Numbered from the stretch's first letter, positions 1 through 7,676 are shown. The stretch is 15,741 bases of DNA from an uncultured Bacteroides sp. (GCA_900542985.1 UQPQ01000055.1:1-15741), one strand, 5' to 3'. Made by a program: numbers and translations. Notes: generated from the letters alone by a model not told the origin.

Positions 1-142
1 TCATAAATCTACCCTTAATCGTGTATTGGATGATAGTTGCGGATTTTAGGTATATGTATGTGGATGGATATATTTCATTAATATGACAAATTGGGATGGC
101 GGGTTTACGGATTGACAAAAAGTGTCCGGAGCTATGTGTGAT

Positions 143-175
143 ATCTTGGAATAAAAAAATCTGGAGCTCCAAGAT
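143..175. repeat. Inverted repeat upstream of the nucleoside permease
   Basis: ATCTTGGA at 143-150 is exactly complementary to TCCAAGAT at 168-175, separated by 17 nt that contain an A7 run and the self-complementary GGAGCTCC. The T-rich tract that follows (177-195) would suit a weak terminator for an upstream gene. Its place just before the promoter-like element would equally suit an operator. The sequence does not decide between them. Confidence 0.45.
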
Positions 176-194
176 GGTTTTCAATTTTATTTTT

Positions 195-202
195 TACCTT
201 TG
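195..202 (+). promoter_or_regulatory. Possible -7 element for the nucleoside permease
   Basis: TACCTTTG matches the Bacteroides -7 consensus TAnnTTTG, 27 nt before the ATG at 230. No TTTG is present at the expected -33 position, so this is a weak call. Transcription starting just downstream would leave a very short A/T-rich leader. Confidence 0.35.
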
Positions 203-229
203 TTTCTAATAAATTTTACTTAAAATGCT

Positions 230-1492
230 ATGAATATAAAAATCCGCCTGATCATTATGAACTTCCTGCAGTTTGCAGTGTGGGGAGCTTATCTGACTTC
301 AATGGGAACTTATCTTGCCAATATAGGCTTGGGAAGCCATATTGGTTTGTTTTATGCAATGCAAGGAATTGTTTCGCTGTTTATGCCTGCCATTCTCGGA
401 ATTATTGCAGACCGCTGGATGCCGGCACAGCAGTTACTAGGGTTGAGTCATTTACTGGCCGCCTTGTTTATGGCTGGAGCCGGTTATTATGGAATGACGG
501 CGGGTGATATGGTTTCTTTCCCTGTTTTGTTTGCTTTTTATTCGATGAGTGTAGCGTTTTATATGCCTACGCTGGCGTTGTCGAATTCGGTGGCGTATAC
601 TGCTTTGGAAAAGAAAGGGCTGGATACAATCAAGGCTTTTCCGCCTATCCGTACATGTGGTACCATCGGCTTTATCTGTTCGATGTGGCTGGTCGATCTC
701 ATGGGTTTCCAGAATAATTATATGCAGTTTTATACGTGTGCCGTATGGGGAGTGATTTTGGCAGTGTATGCACACACATTGCCACACTGTCCGGTAAATA
801 AGACTCATTCTCAGAAAAAAACAATTGTGGAAGCACTGGGACTCAATGCCTTTCTGCTGTTTAAACAGAAAAAGATGGCGATATTCTTTGTGTTCTCCAT
901 GTTATTGGGGGTATCGTTGCAGATTACCAATGGGTTTGCCAATCCTTTTATTACAAGTTTCAGTTCTATTCCTGAATATGCTGATACGTTTGGAGTACAG
1001 CATGCCAATCTGCTGATTTCACTCTCGCAAATCAGTGAAACGTGTTGTATTTTGCTGATCCCGTTTTTCTTGAGCCGTTTTGGTATTAAAAAGGTGATGC
1101 TGATTGCGATGGTGGCTTGGGTGTTGCGTTTTGGTTTGTTTGGCTTGGGAAATCCGGGAAGTGGAGTGTGGATGTTTATTCTTTCCATGCTGGTATATGG
1201 AGTGGCATTCGACTTCTTTAATGTATCCGGTTCGTTGTTTGTGGATAAGGAAACTGATATTTCAATTCGCTCCAGTGCGCAGGGATTGTTTATCATTATG
1301 ACTAATGGAGTGGGTGCTACTGTGGGTACACTGGCTGCTCAGTGGATAGTAAACCAGTTTGTAGACTTTAGTAGTACGGCCCCTCAGGTTGAAGGGTGGA
1401 GCAATGCGTGGTTTATTTTTGCTGCGTACGCACTGGTGGTAGCGGTTGTGTTTGCTTTGGTTTTCCGTTATAAACACGAACGGACAGTTTGA
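230..1492 (+). CDS. nupG: NupG/XapB-type nucleoside:H+ symporter (MFS)
   Basis: Inner-membrane major facilitator transporter that should import nucleosides with protons. The 420 residues match the 418-residue E. coli NupG/XapB family (Nuc_H_symport) along their whole length. Visible blocks are the N-terminal FLQFAVWGAYLTS, the motif-A-like GIIADRW (57-63), FPPIRTCGTIGF (137-148), MLLGVSLQITNGF (224-236), SQISET (266-271) and YGVAFDFFNVSGS (323-335). E270 and D328 fall where, from memory, NupG has the acidic residues E264 and D323 implicated in binding and proton coupling. About twelve hydrophobic helices are evident. The ATG follows an A-rich leader without a Shine-Dalgarno sequence, as is usual in Bacteroides. 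The next gene starts 28 bp downstream with no terminator between, so the two may be co-transcribed. Exact nucleoside preference cannot be read from the sequence. Confidence 0.93.
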   Translation: MNIKIRLIIMNFLQFAVWGAYLTSMGTYLANIGLGSHIGLFYAMQGIVSLFMPAILGIIADRWMPAQQLLGLSHLLAALFMAGAGYYGMTAGDMVSFPVLFAFYSMSVAFYMPTLALSNSVAYTALEKKGLDTIKAFPPIRTCGTIGFICSMWLVDLMGFQNNYMQFYTCAVWGVILAVYAHTLPHCPVNKTHSQKKTIVEALGLNAFLLFKQKKMAIFFVFSMLLGVSLQITNGFANPFITSFSSIPEYADTFGVQHANLLISLSQISETCCILLIPFFLSRFGIKKVMLIAMVAWVLRFGLFGLGNPGSGVWMFILSMLVYGVAFDFFNVSGSLFVDKETDISIRSSAQGLFIIMTNGVGATVGTLAAQWIVNQFVDFSSTAPQVEGWSNAWFIFAAYALVVAVVFALVFRYKHERTV

Positions 1493-1520
1493 CAACGTTA
1501 TTAATTAATATATAAAAGCT

Positions 1521-3074
1521 ATGAAAAAGAGTGTGTATGTATGCCTGATGTGTTTGGCCATGATATGGCTGGCATCGTGCTCAAGTGAAAAAAAGTATGT
1601 GAACGTGTTGCCGGAGAATCCGGGGGCAGTGGTATCTGTAGATTTGAAGCAACTGGTGCAGAAAAGTGATTTGTCTGCAGAAGATACTAAGGCTGTTGTG
1701 ACTGAGATTAAGAATACCTTGGGTAACGGATTGGATGCACAGGGTACGGAACTGATAGATAAAGTGTTGGCGGATCCTTCGGAAAGTGGACTGGATTTGA
1801 AGCAAAAAGTGTATCTGTTTGTGGATGACAAAGGAGAAAAAGGGGGCTTGCTGGCATGTGTGCAGGATAAAGGAAAACTGAATGAGCTGGTTGGTTTGCT
1901 GGGAAAACAGCAGCCATCGGCAGCTATAGAAGATAAGGGAGCGTATAGTCAGGTTGTACAAGAGCAAGGGGTGTTGGCATATAGCGATTGCTCTTGCTTG
2001 CTTTTGTTCTCGGACAAAGGAAAGGATGCTGATTTGCAGACCTGGGCTTCTGAACTAATGGGAGGAGAGAATAAAAATTCTTTCTGTGATAGCAAGGGCT
2101 TCGAAAGTATGGAAAAGATAAAGGGAGATATCTCTGTCTTTATGTCGATGGTGATGCTGCCTGAAGAATATAAGATGATGGCTAAAATGTCTATGCCCGC
2201 AACTGTTGATTGGAAGGATCTGAACATTGTGGCAGGAGTACATTTTGAAAAAGGACGTATGGTTCTTGACATTGAAACCCTTATCAATGATGCCTTGAAA
2301 AAGGAATACGAAAAGATTCGTCCTATTTATTCGAAAGAAACTACTGATAAGTTCTTGAAGATGTTCCCGAAAGGTTCGTTCATGTGGGTAGATATGGGCT
2401 TGAAAGGAGATAAATTGTATGAAACATTGATGAAGGAACCTGCTATGGCAGCACAGCTGGGTGGTGTACAGACCATGTTTGACTTGAAGTCGGCATTGAG
2501 CGCGATTGATGGAGAAACAGTAATCTGTATTTCTAATCTGGAACCTTTGTCGTTTGCATTGATGGCTGAGGTGGAGAACTCGGATTTTATGCAGAGTTTT
2601 GAAAGTTTGAAGCCAATGTTGGACATGACCAGAGGACAAATGAAGCTGGTGGAAACCGGAAAGAATGCGTATGAGCTGCAGATGGCAGATGGACGTATGA
2701 TGGGTGTGCAAGGCAACGTGTCTATATATATAGGTGTAAAAGATGGAGTATTTTATCTGACTAATGATAAGATGTGTGCCGAACAGAAAGAGGTCGATAA
2801 CTCAATGAAGAATGAATCGTGGGCTGGTAATGTGCCGGGTAAACGGTGCTTCTTTGTGATGAATTGTTATTCACTGAATGAGATAATGAATGCTAATCAT
2901 CAGGTTTATAGTTCGAAAGATCAGTTGACACAGCGGATGCTGAGTGTTATGGATTACATGACAGTAGAGGCAAAGGATGATACTCACGGACGTATGGAAC
3001 TGGGTATGAAGGATAAGGAAACAAATGTCTTGAAGCAGTGGATTGCGTTGGGTAAGGAGCTTGCTGTCCGCTAA
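1521..3074 (+). CDS. DUF4836-type lipoprotein, copy 1
   Basis: Predicted lipoprotein of 517 residues and unknown function. A short lysine-containing N-terminus and hydrophobic stretch lead to the lipobox LASC with the lipidated Cys at 20. The next residues (SSEKK) do not match the K/Q-acidic Bacteroides surface-export signal as I recall it, so placement in the periplasm or the inner leaflet of the outer membrane is the safer guess. The body resembles the DUF4836 family of Bacteroidetes, with an early VLP.....VVSVDLK block (about 30-45), LADPSESGLDLKQKVYLFVDD (about 75-95) and GDISVFMSM. The protein at 4006-5556 is a clear paralogue, with the same blocks in the same order. It lies 28 bp after the nucleoside permease and ends at a strong terminator (3097-3149). 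The family assignment is from memory. The paralogy is seen directly. Confidence 0.8.
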   Translation: MKKSVYVCLMCLAMIWLASCSSEKKYVNVLPENPGAVVSVDLKQLVQKSDLSAEDTKAVVTEIKNTLGNGLDAQGTELIDKVLADPSESGLDLKQKVYLFVDDKGEKGGLLACVQDKGKLNELVGLLGKQQPSAAIEDKGAYSQVVQEQGVLAYSDCSCLLLFSDKGKDADLQTWASELMGGENKNSFCDSKGFESMEKIKGDISVFMSMVMLPEEYKMMAKMSMPATVDWKDLNIVAGVHFEKGRMVLDIETLINDALKKEYEKIRPIYSKETTDKFLKMFPKGSFMWVDMGLKGDKLYETLMKEPAMAAQLGGVQTMFDLKSALSAIDGETVICISNLEPLSFALMAEVENSDFMQSFESLKPMLDMTRGQMKLVETGKNAYELQMADGRMMGVQGNVSIYIGVKDGVFYLTNDKMCAEQKEVDNSMKNESWAGNVPGKRCFFVMNCYSLNEIMNANHQVYSSKDQLTQRMLSVMDYMTVEAKDDTHGRMELGMKDKETNVLKQWIALGKELAVR

Positions 3075-3096
3075 TTGAGGTCTTGATATCTTGTAG

Positions 3097-3149
3097 TTAT
3101 GTCCGAATGGTTGCATGGAATGGTGCTGCTGTTCGGACATAATTTTTTT
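3097..3149 (+). terminator. Rho-independent terminator after DUF4836 copy 1
   Basis: TTATGTCCGAA (3097-3107) pairs perfectly over 11 bp with TTCGGACATAA (3132-3142) and is followed by seven T (3143-3149). The 24-nt loop is GC-moderate. It ends the permease/lipoprotein unit 22 nt after the stop codon. Confidence 0.93.
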
Positions 3150-3156
3150 ATTTTCG

Positions 3157-3188
3157 TTTGTTTCTGCGTTTGCTTTTCGCTATCTTTC
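3157..3188 (+). promoter_or_regulatory. Upstream copy of a tandem promoter (near-consensus)
   Basis: TTTG at 3157-3160, 20 nt, then TATCTTTC at 3181-3188, one base off the -7 consensus TAnnTTTG. The context (ttttcg before TTTG, CTG and TTC at matching places in the spacer) resembles the downstream promoter 84 bp away, as if duplicated. It starts immediately after the preceding terminator. Confidence 0.5.
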
Positions 3189-3210
3189 TAGAAGATAGGA
3201 TGCGGCTCGG

Positions 3211-3234
3211 CATAGTTCAAACTTGAAAACTATG
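3211..3234. promoter_or_regulatory. Inverted repeat between the two promoter copies
   Basis: CATAGTT (3211-3217) is complementary to AACTATG (3228-3234) with a 10-nt spacer that itself contains TCAA/TTGA. It lies directly upstream of the -33 box at 3241, where an operator could act. In RNA made from the upstream promoter it would be a small hairpin. Confidence 0.35.
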
Positions 3235-3240
3235 TTTTCG

Positions 3241-3272
3241 TTTGCCTCTGCTCTCGCCTTTCATTATCTTTG
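3241..3272 (+). promoter_or_regulatory. Bacteroides-type promoter of the rsmE unit
   Basis: TTTG (3241-3244) and TATCTTTG (3265-3272) are an exact match to the Bacteroides -33/-7 promoter pattern with a 20-nt spacer. Transcription would begin near 3278-3282, leaving a leader of roughly 20-25 nt that is very A-rich before the ATG at 3303. Confidence 0.85.
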
Positions 3273-3302
3273 CACGAGTAAAATTTTAAAAAAGAAAAAG
3301 AT

Positions 3303-4001
3303 ATGCATGTATTTTATACACCGGATATTGATACTTGTCCGGAACTTCCGGAAGAGGAAGCCGGACACTGTTTGAGAGTATTACGCTTGGGTGTAGGCGA
3401 CGAAGTGATGCTGACAGACGGAAAAGGATTTTTTTATAAGGCAGTCATCAGTGCGGCTACGGGAAAAAGGTGTCAGGTGAAGGTGGTGGAGAAAATAGAG
3501 CAGGAGAAGTTCTGGAAAGGACATTTGCATCTGGCTATGGCACCGACCAAGAATATGGACCGTATAGAGTGGTTTGCCGAAAAAGCAACGGAAATAGGCT
3601 TTGATGAATTGAGCTTTTTGAATTGCCGTTTTTCTGAACGGAAGGTTATCAAGACGGAACGTATTGAGAAGATTGTGGTGTCGGCCATGAAGCAGTCGTT
3701 GAAGGCACGTAAGCCGATTGTGAATGAAATGACGGACTTTGCTAAATTTATGCAACGGGATTTCCAGGGACAGAAATTTATCGCTCACTGTTACGAGGGA
3801 GAGAAGCCGTTGCTGAAAGAGGTTTTGAAACCTGGGGAAGATGCACTGGTTTTGATTGGACCGGAAGGTGATTTTAGTCCGGAGGAGGTTCAGAAAGCTG
3901 AAGCACTGGGCTTTCAGCCAATCAGTCTGGGTAAATCGAGACTGCGGACAGAAACGGCTGCGCTGGTTGCTGTGCATATGATGAATTTATTTAATTCTTA
4001 A
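3303..4001 (+). CDS. rsmE: 16S rRNA (uracil(1498)-N(3))-methyltransferase RsmE
   Basis: Cytoplasmic SAM-dependent enzyme that methylates N3 of U1498 in 16S rRNA on the assembled 30S subunit. The 232 residues fit the family. The N-terminal PUA-like part shows GHCLRVLRLGVGDEV (21-35). The SPOUT knot domain follows with LAMAPTKNMDRIEW (77-90), EKATEIG (93-99), MKQSLKARKP (129-138), the cofactor-binding loop IGPEGDFS (185-192) and LGKSRLRTETAAL (209-221). The usual loop is GPEGG, and here the last Gly is Asp. The ATG at 3303 follows an A-rich leader and a consensus promoter. The stop is only 4 nt from the next ATG, so rsmE is the first gene of a unit running through the lipoprotein and ABC genes. 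Function is known from the family. Confidence 0.95.
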   Translation: MHVFYTPDIDTCPELPEEEAGHCLRVLRLGVGDEVMLTDGKGFFYKAVISAATGKRCQVKVVEKIEQEKFWKGHLHLAMAPTKNMDRIEWFAEKATEIGFDELSFLNCRFSERKVIKTERIEKIVVSAMKQSLKARKPIVNEMTDFAKFMQRDFQGQKFIAHCYEGEKPLLKEVLKPGEDALVLIGPEGDFSPEEVQKAEALGFQPISLGKSRLRTETAALVAVHMMNLFNS

Positions 4002-4005
4002 AGTA

Positions 4006-5556
4006 ATGAAAACACTGAAATATTGGATAGGGGCAGCTGCTGTATGGGTACTGACGGCTTGTTCGGGAGGTGCAGACTATGAACGTGTGTTGCCGAAGGA
4101 TGCTGCTGCGGTAGCGACTGTCGATCTGAAAGCGATGGCTGCTAAAGCTGGCTTACAGAATAGTGAGGGACAGGTGGCGATGAACCGGCTGGCTGACTTG
4201 TTGAAAAGTGGACTGACTGATTCGGAGAATCTGATTGACAGAATTGTGGCGGATCCCGATGAGAGCGGATTGTCTTTGAAAGACAGGCTGTACTTGTTTG
4301 TAGAAAAACGCTCGGTGTCTGCTGGTGTGTTGATGCGGGTAACTGATGAAGACAAACTGACAGATTTGCTGGAGATGCTGAAAGAACAGGGTGTGTGTGA
4401 GGCGTTACGTGAAAGCGACGGATGTACTTGGACGGTAATGGGAAAGATGCTGATCGCTTATAATGAAGATGCTTTTCTGTTGGTGATGGACCCGTCTGGA
4501 AGAAATGCCGGTGATATGCAACATTCGGCTGCAAAATGGTTGAGACAGAAACGGGAGGATAGCTTTGCTGAAACTGAAGATTATCAAAGTATTCAGGATG
4601 CAAAAGGAGATATTTCTGTTTGGGCTTCAATGGCTTTGCTGCCGGAACGTGCGATTTATCCATTGACAATGGGAGGGTCGGCTGAACTGAAAGGGGAGGA
4701 CGTGAAGGCCTTGGCTACAATGAATTTTGAGACAGGTAAGCTGGTGTGTGATGTACGTTCGCTTACCACCGATAAGGTGATGATGAAGGTGGCGGAAGAA
4801 TATTTTAATGCTACATCACCGGTAAAAGGAGACCATTTGGATGATTTTCCTGCCAATACGTTCGGTTGGAGTACATTGTCCGTAGATGGAGCAAAGTTAT
4901 ATAAATGGTTGAATAGCAATCCTGCTGTGAAGCGTATGTTTGAGCATTCGATGATTCCGCTTGATTTTCATGCTATTTTCTCTGCTGTAAAAGGTGACGT
5001 GTCGTTTACTGTGACTAATCCGCTGTATGGAGATTATATTTTATTGGCGGATGTGGTGAGTACGGATTTTCTGCAGACTGTTGAGGATCTGAAACCGATG
5101 ATTGCCATGACTGGAGGACAAATGCGCTTGATGAATCGTGGAGAACATGCGTATGAATTTTATATGATGGATGGTAGTGTATTGAATATGCGTCCGGGTC
5201 CGGTTCATGTGTGGTTTGGAGTAAAGGATGGTAAAATGTATTTTACCAATAGGGAGAATCTGGTGGAGAGAAAAGTGCTGGGGTTGTCGATGAAGAATAC
5301 GGAATGGGGAAAAGAAGTAGAAGGAAAGAGAGTGTTCTCTGTAGTGAACTTCATTTCTTTGATGCAGACCGTATCGTCTACACTCCGCAAGCAGCAGATG
5401 CCCCCCGTGTTTATAGGCTTGGACAGACTGGACAGGATGACAGTGGAAATGAGAGAAGAGGATAAAATGGTGCATATGGAACTGCTCTTTAAAGATCGGA
5501 ACAGAAACGTGCTGGAGCAGATGACGGCATTGGTAAATCTGACAACCGGAAAATAA
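4006..5556 (+). CDS. DUF4836-type lipoprotein, copy 2
   Basis: Paralogue of the protein at 1521-3074, 516 residues, function unknown. The signal peptide ends in the lipobox LTAC, with Cys19 the likely lipidated residue, followed by SGGADYER. Shared blocks with copy 1, in order, are VLP....VATVDLK, LIDRIVADPDESGLSLKDRL, GDISVWASMALLPE (copy 1 has GDISVFMSM), DFLQTVEDLKPMIAMTGGQM, FGVKDGKMYFTN and SMKNTEW. The regions between are well diverged, so the duplication is old. It starts 4 nt after rsmE and ends 10 nt before an ABC ATPase, the tightest spacing in the unit. This suggests coupled expression and perhaps a physical partnership with the transporter. The DUF4836 label is from memory. No catalytic motif is visible. 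Confidence 0.8.
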   Translation: MKTLKYWIGAAAVWVLTACSGGADYERVLPKDAAAVATVDLKAMAAKAGLQNSEGQVAMNRLADLLKSGLTDSENLIDRIVADPDESGLSLKDRLYLFVEKRSVSAGVLMRVTDEDKLTDLLEMLKEQGVCEALRESDGCTWTVMGKMLIAYNEDAFLLVMDPSGRNAGDMQHSAAKWLRQKREDSFAETEDYQSIQDAKGDISVWASMALLPERAIYPLTMGGSAELKGEDVKALATMNFETGKLVCDVRSLTTDKVMMKVAEEYFNATSPVKGDHLDDFPANTFGWSTLSVDGAKLYKWLNSNPAVKRMFEHSMIPLDFHAIFSAVKGDVSFTVTNPLYGDYILLADVVSTDFLQTVEDLKPMIAMTGGQMRLMNRGEHAYEFYMMDGSVLNMRPGPVHVWFGVKDGKMYFTNRENLVERKVLGLSMKNTEWGKEVEGKRVFSVVNFISLMQTVSSTLRKQQMPPVFIGLDRLDRMTVEMREEDKMVHMELLFKDRNRNVLEQMTALVNLTTGK

Positions 5557-5566
5557 AATTGGAAAA

Positions 5567-6211
5567 ATGAATACAATAGAATTGCAACAGACTTTGCCTG
5601 CGGTTTTTGCAGACAGGGATTGTATCGTGTCGGATGTATGGCACAAACAGATTGCGTTTCAGAAAGGACAGATTTGTTTGGTGGAAGCTGCTTCGGGAAC
5701 GGGGAAATCTTCGCTCTGCAGCTTTGTGTATGGATACAGAAAAGACTATCAGGGAATTATTTCTTTTGATGGAGAAAATGTCAGAAAGTTTACGGTCAGC
5801 CGGTGGGTAAACATCAGAAAAAAAGAATTGAGTATGCTTTTTCAGGAGTTGCGCTTGTTTCCGGAGTTGACAGCAGGAGAAAATATAATCTTGAAAAACG
5901 GATTGACAAAGTATGCCAGCAGAAAGCAGATGGAGGAGTGGTTTGACCGGCTTGGAATTGCGGACAAATGGAATCAGAAAATCGGACAAATGTCGTACGG
6001 TCAGCAACAGAGAGTGGCTTTTGTAAGAGCTTTGTGCCAACCTTTCGATTTTATTTTTCTGGATGAGCCTATCAGTCATCTGGACGATGGAAATGCTCGG
6101 ATAATGGCTGATATTCTGAAGGAAGAAGTAGACAAACGTGGAGCCGGCGCAATTCTGACTTCCATAGGAAAACATCCGGAGATGAATTATGACAGGGTAT
6201 TGAAACTGTAG
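5567..6211 (+). CDS. ABC transporter ATP-binding protein with degenerate motifs
   Basis: Cytoplasmic ATPase subunit of 214 residues that should pair with the permease encoded 50 bp downstream. The general form is that of LolD/MacB-class ATPases. Walker A reads AASGTGKSS (41-49), with Ala for the usual first Gly but Lys47 and Ser48 intact. The Q-loop is FQ (92-93). The signature is MSYGQQQR (142-149), Tyr replacing the second Gly of LSGGQ. Walker B is FIFLDEP (162-168) with Glu167, and the D-loop is SHLD. The switch (H-loop) histidine is missing: the normal THD position reads TSI (198-200), and the nearest His is 203. ATP binding is likely, while hydrolysis may be slow or altered. The ATG lies 10 nt after the lipoprotein stop. 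The substrate is unknown. Confidence 0.88.
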   Translation: MNTIELQQTLPAVFADRDCIVSDVWHKQIAFQKGQICLVEAASGTGKSSLCSFVYGYRKDYQGIISFDGENVRKFTVSRWVNIRKKELSMLFQELRLFPELTAGENIILKNGLTKYASRKQMEEWFDRLGIADKWNQKIGQMSYGQQQRVAFVRALCQPFDFIFLDEPISHLDDGNARIMADILKEEVDKRGAGAILTSIGKHPEMNYDRVLKL

Positions 6212-6261
6212 AAGAAGATGACTTTGAAACTAAAAAATCAAAATAAAAAATTAAACAAATC

Positions 6262-7449
6262 ATGCTTTGGAAATTATTGAAACAGCATATTAGCGTGGCG
6301 CAATTGGCTGGATTCTTTCTGGCTAATTTGTGTGGAATGGTGATTGTGCTGCTGAGTGTGCAGTTTTATAAGGATGTCTTGCCTGTGTTTACGCAGGGGG
6401 ATAGCTTTATGAAGAAGGATTATTTGATTCTGAGTAAAAAGGTAAGCACATTGGGGTCGCTGGTGGGAAAAAGTAATACGTTTTCGGCTGGTGATGTGGA
6501 TGAAATTAAGAAACAGCCTTTTACGGCAGAGGTCGGAGCTTTTAAGCCGACTCGGTTTCGTGTATCGGCAGGAATGGGAGTACAGGGGATGCAGATGTCT
6601 ACCGATATGTTTTTTGAATCGGTGCCCGACCGCTTTGTAGATGCAAAACTGGATCGCTGGAAATTTGATGCTTCGCAAGAGGTGATTCCTATCATCGTAC
6701 CACGTAATTATCTGAATCTGTATAACTTCGGGTTTGCGCAAAGCAGAAACTTGCCTAAGATATCGGAGGGACTTGTGGGTATGGTTAATTTGGATATCCG
6801 ATTGATGGGTAACGGGCAGGTGAAAGTGATGAAAGGGAATATTGTAGGATTTTCTGACAGATTGAATACAATTCTGGTGCCGGAGACTTTTGTGGATTGG
6901 GCAAATAAAGTGTATGGGACTGGACAGCAGACTGAACCGTCGAGACTGATTGTAGAGGTACACAATCCGGCAGATGAGAGAATTGCACGTTTCCTGAAAG
7001 AAAAAGGGTATGAAACCGAAGGTGACAAGGCCGATGCTGGAAAAACTGTCTGGTTCTTGAAACTGATTGTGGGTATAGTGATATCTGTAGGGTTGATTAT
7101 CAGTATACTTTCATTTTATATTCTGATTCTCAGTATTTATCTTTTATTGCAAAAGAATACCAAAAAGCTGGAAAATCTGTTGTTGATAGGATATAGTCCT
7201 GCACGTGTGGCACGACCTTATCAGGTGTTGTCTGCCGCGGTCAATTTACTGGTACTTATATTGAGTCTTGTTGTGGTATGCCTCATACGGGGAGAGTATC
7301 TGGATGTAGTGAATGGATTATTCCCGGATTTGAACCCTGGTGGGCTTCTTCCATCTTGTCTGGTAGGAGGGATATTGTTTGTGGCTGTTACGATACTGAA
7401 TGCTATTATTGTACGCCGGAAAATTAATGAGATATGGATGAGAAAATGA
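6262..7449 (+). CDS. FtsX/MacB-type ABC transporter permease
   Basis: Inner-membrane partner of the preceding ATPase, 395 residues. Topology is one N-terminal helix (about 15-36), a large extracytoplasmic domain (about 40-262), then three helices (about 265-295, 322-343 and 363-386), the four-helix plan of FtsX-domain (MacB/LolC/LolE-type) permeases. The stretch after helix 2 (KNTKKLENLLLIGYSPARVARPY, split here as KNTKKLENLLLIGY and SPARVARPY, 298-320) resembles the cytoplasmic coupling segment of that family. No MacA-like adaptor gene and no TolC-like gene are in the window, so drug efflux cannot be inferred. The adjacent lipoprotein makes a mechanotransmission or lipoprotein-handling role plausible but unproven. 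Transcription ends at the hairpin at 7491-7544. Confidence 0.85.
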   Translation: MLWKLLKQHISVAQLAGFFLANLCGMVIVLLSVQFYKDVLPVFTQGDSFMKKDYLILSKKVSTLGSLVGKSNTFSAGDVDEIKKQPFTAEVGAFKPTRFRVSAGMGVQGMQMSTDMFFESVPDRFVDAKLDRWKFDASQEVIPIIVPRNYLNLYNFGFAQSRNLPKISEGLVGMVNLDIRLMGNGQVKVMKGNIVGFSDRLNTILVPETFVDWANKVYGTGQQTEPSRLIVEVHNPADERIARFLKEKGYETEGDKADAGKTVWFLKLIVGIVISVGLIISILSFYILILSIYLLLQKNTKKLENLLLIGYSPARVARPYQVLSAAVNLLVLILSLVVVCLIRGEYLDVVNGLFPDLNPGGLLPSCLVGGILFVAVTILNAIIVRRKINEIWMRK

Positions 7450-7490
7450 GTAAATCTTAAAAAGAGTTTTCTCATTGAAAGTTGAAAAAT

Positions 7491-7544
7491 ACGCTACTTT
7501 CTGTACAGAGGAGTACTTTGTATGGAGGGTAGCGTTATTTTTTT
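7491..7544 (+). terminator. Rho-independent terminator of the rsmE-ABC unit
   Basis: ACGCTACTTTCTGTAC (7491-7506) pairs over all 16 positions with GTATGGAGGGTAGCGT (7520-7535), using five G-U wobbles. The loop is 13 nt and a T7 run (7538-7544) follows. The wobbles are G-U only in + strand RNA, so this works for rightward transcription. Confidence 0.9.
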
Positions 7545-7643
7545 AAGGCTATGAAGGGGAATGGAATCGTATATATGTGAATAAATGTTTATTCGTGTTC
7601 TCTATTGTAAAATGAAATGTTCAATATTAGTTGATTTGTGTCT

Positions 7644-7676
7644 TATAACATAGTTTTAAGGCTAAAAAATGTTATA
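7644..7676. promoter_or_regulatory. Inverted repeat upstream of the atp promoter
   Basis: TATAACAT (7644-7651) and ATGTTATA (7669-7676) are perfect inverted 8-mers separated by 17 nt, ending 29 bp before the putative -7 element. The position would suit a dimeric regulator, but AT-rich sequence makes chance repeats common. Confidence 0.35.

Larger units (their letters stand above)
1..229. other. Non-coding leader region
   Basis: I see no gene in this AT-rich stretch upstream of the permease. It carries one clear inverted repeat (143-175) and a weak promoter-like element (195-202), described separately. Whatever lies upstream is outside the window. Confidence 0.6.

Noticed and set aside
1949..2711. 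Long minus-strand reading frames opposite the first lipoprotein, and similar ones elsewhere
   Set aside because: They lie fully inside well-supported genes, have His/Ser/Phe-rich compositions typical of antisense frames, and show no recognisable domain.
7579..7594. GAATAAA/TTTATTC palindrome as a terminator
   Set aside because: It is A/T only apart from the ends, has a 2-nt loop, no T-run follows, and a strong terminator lies just upstream.
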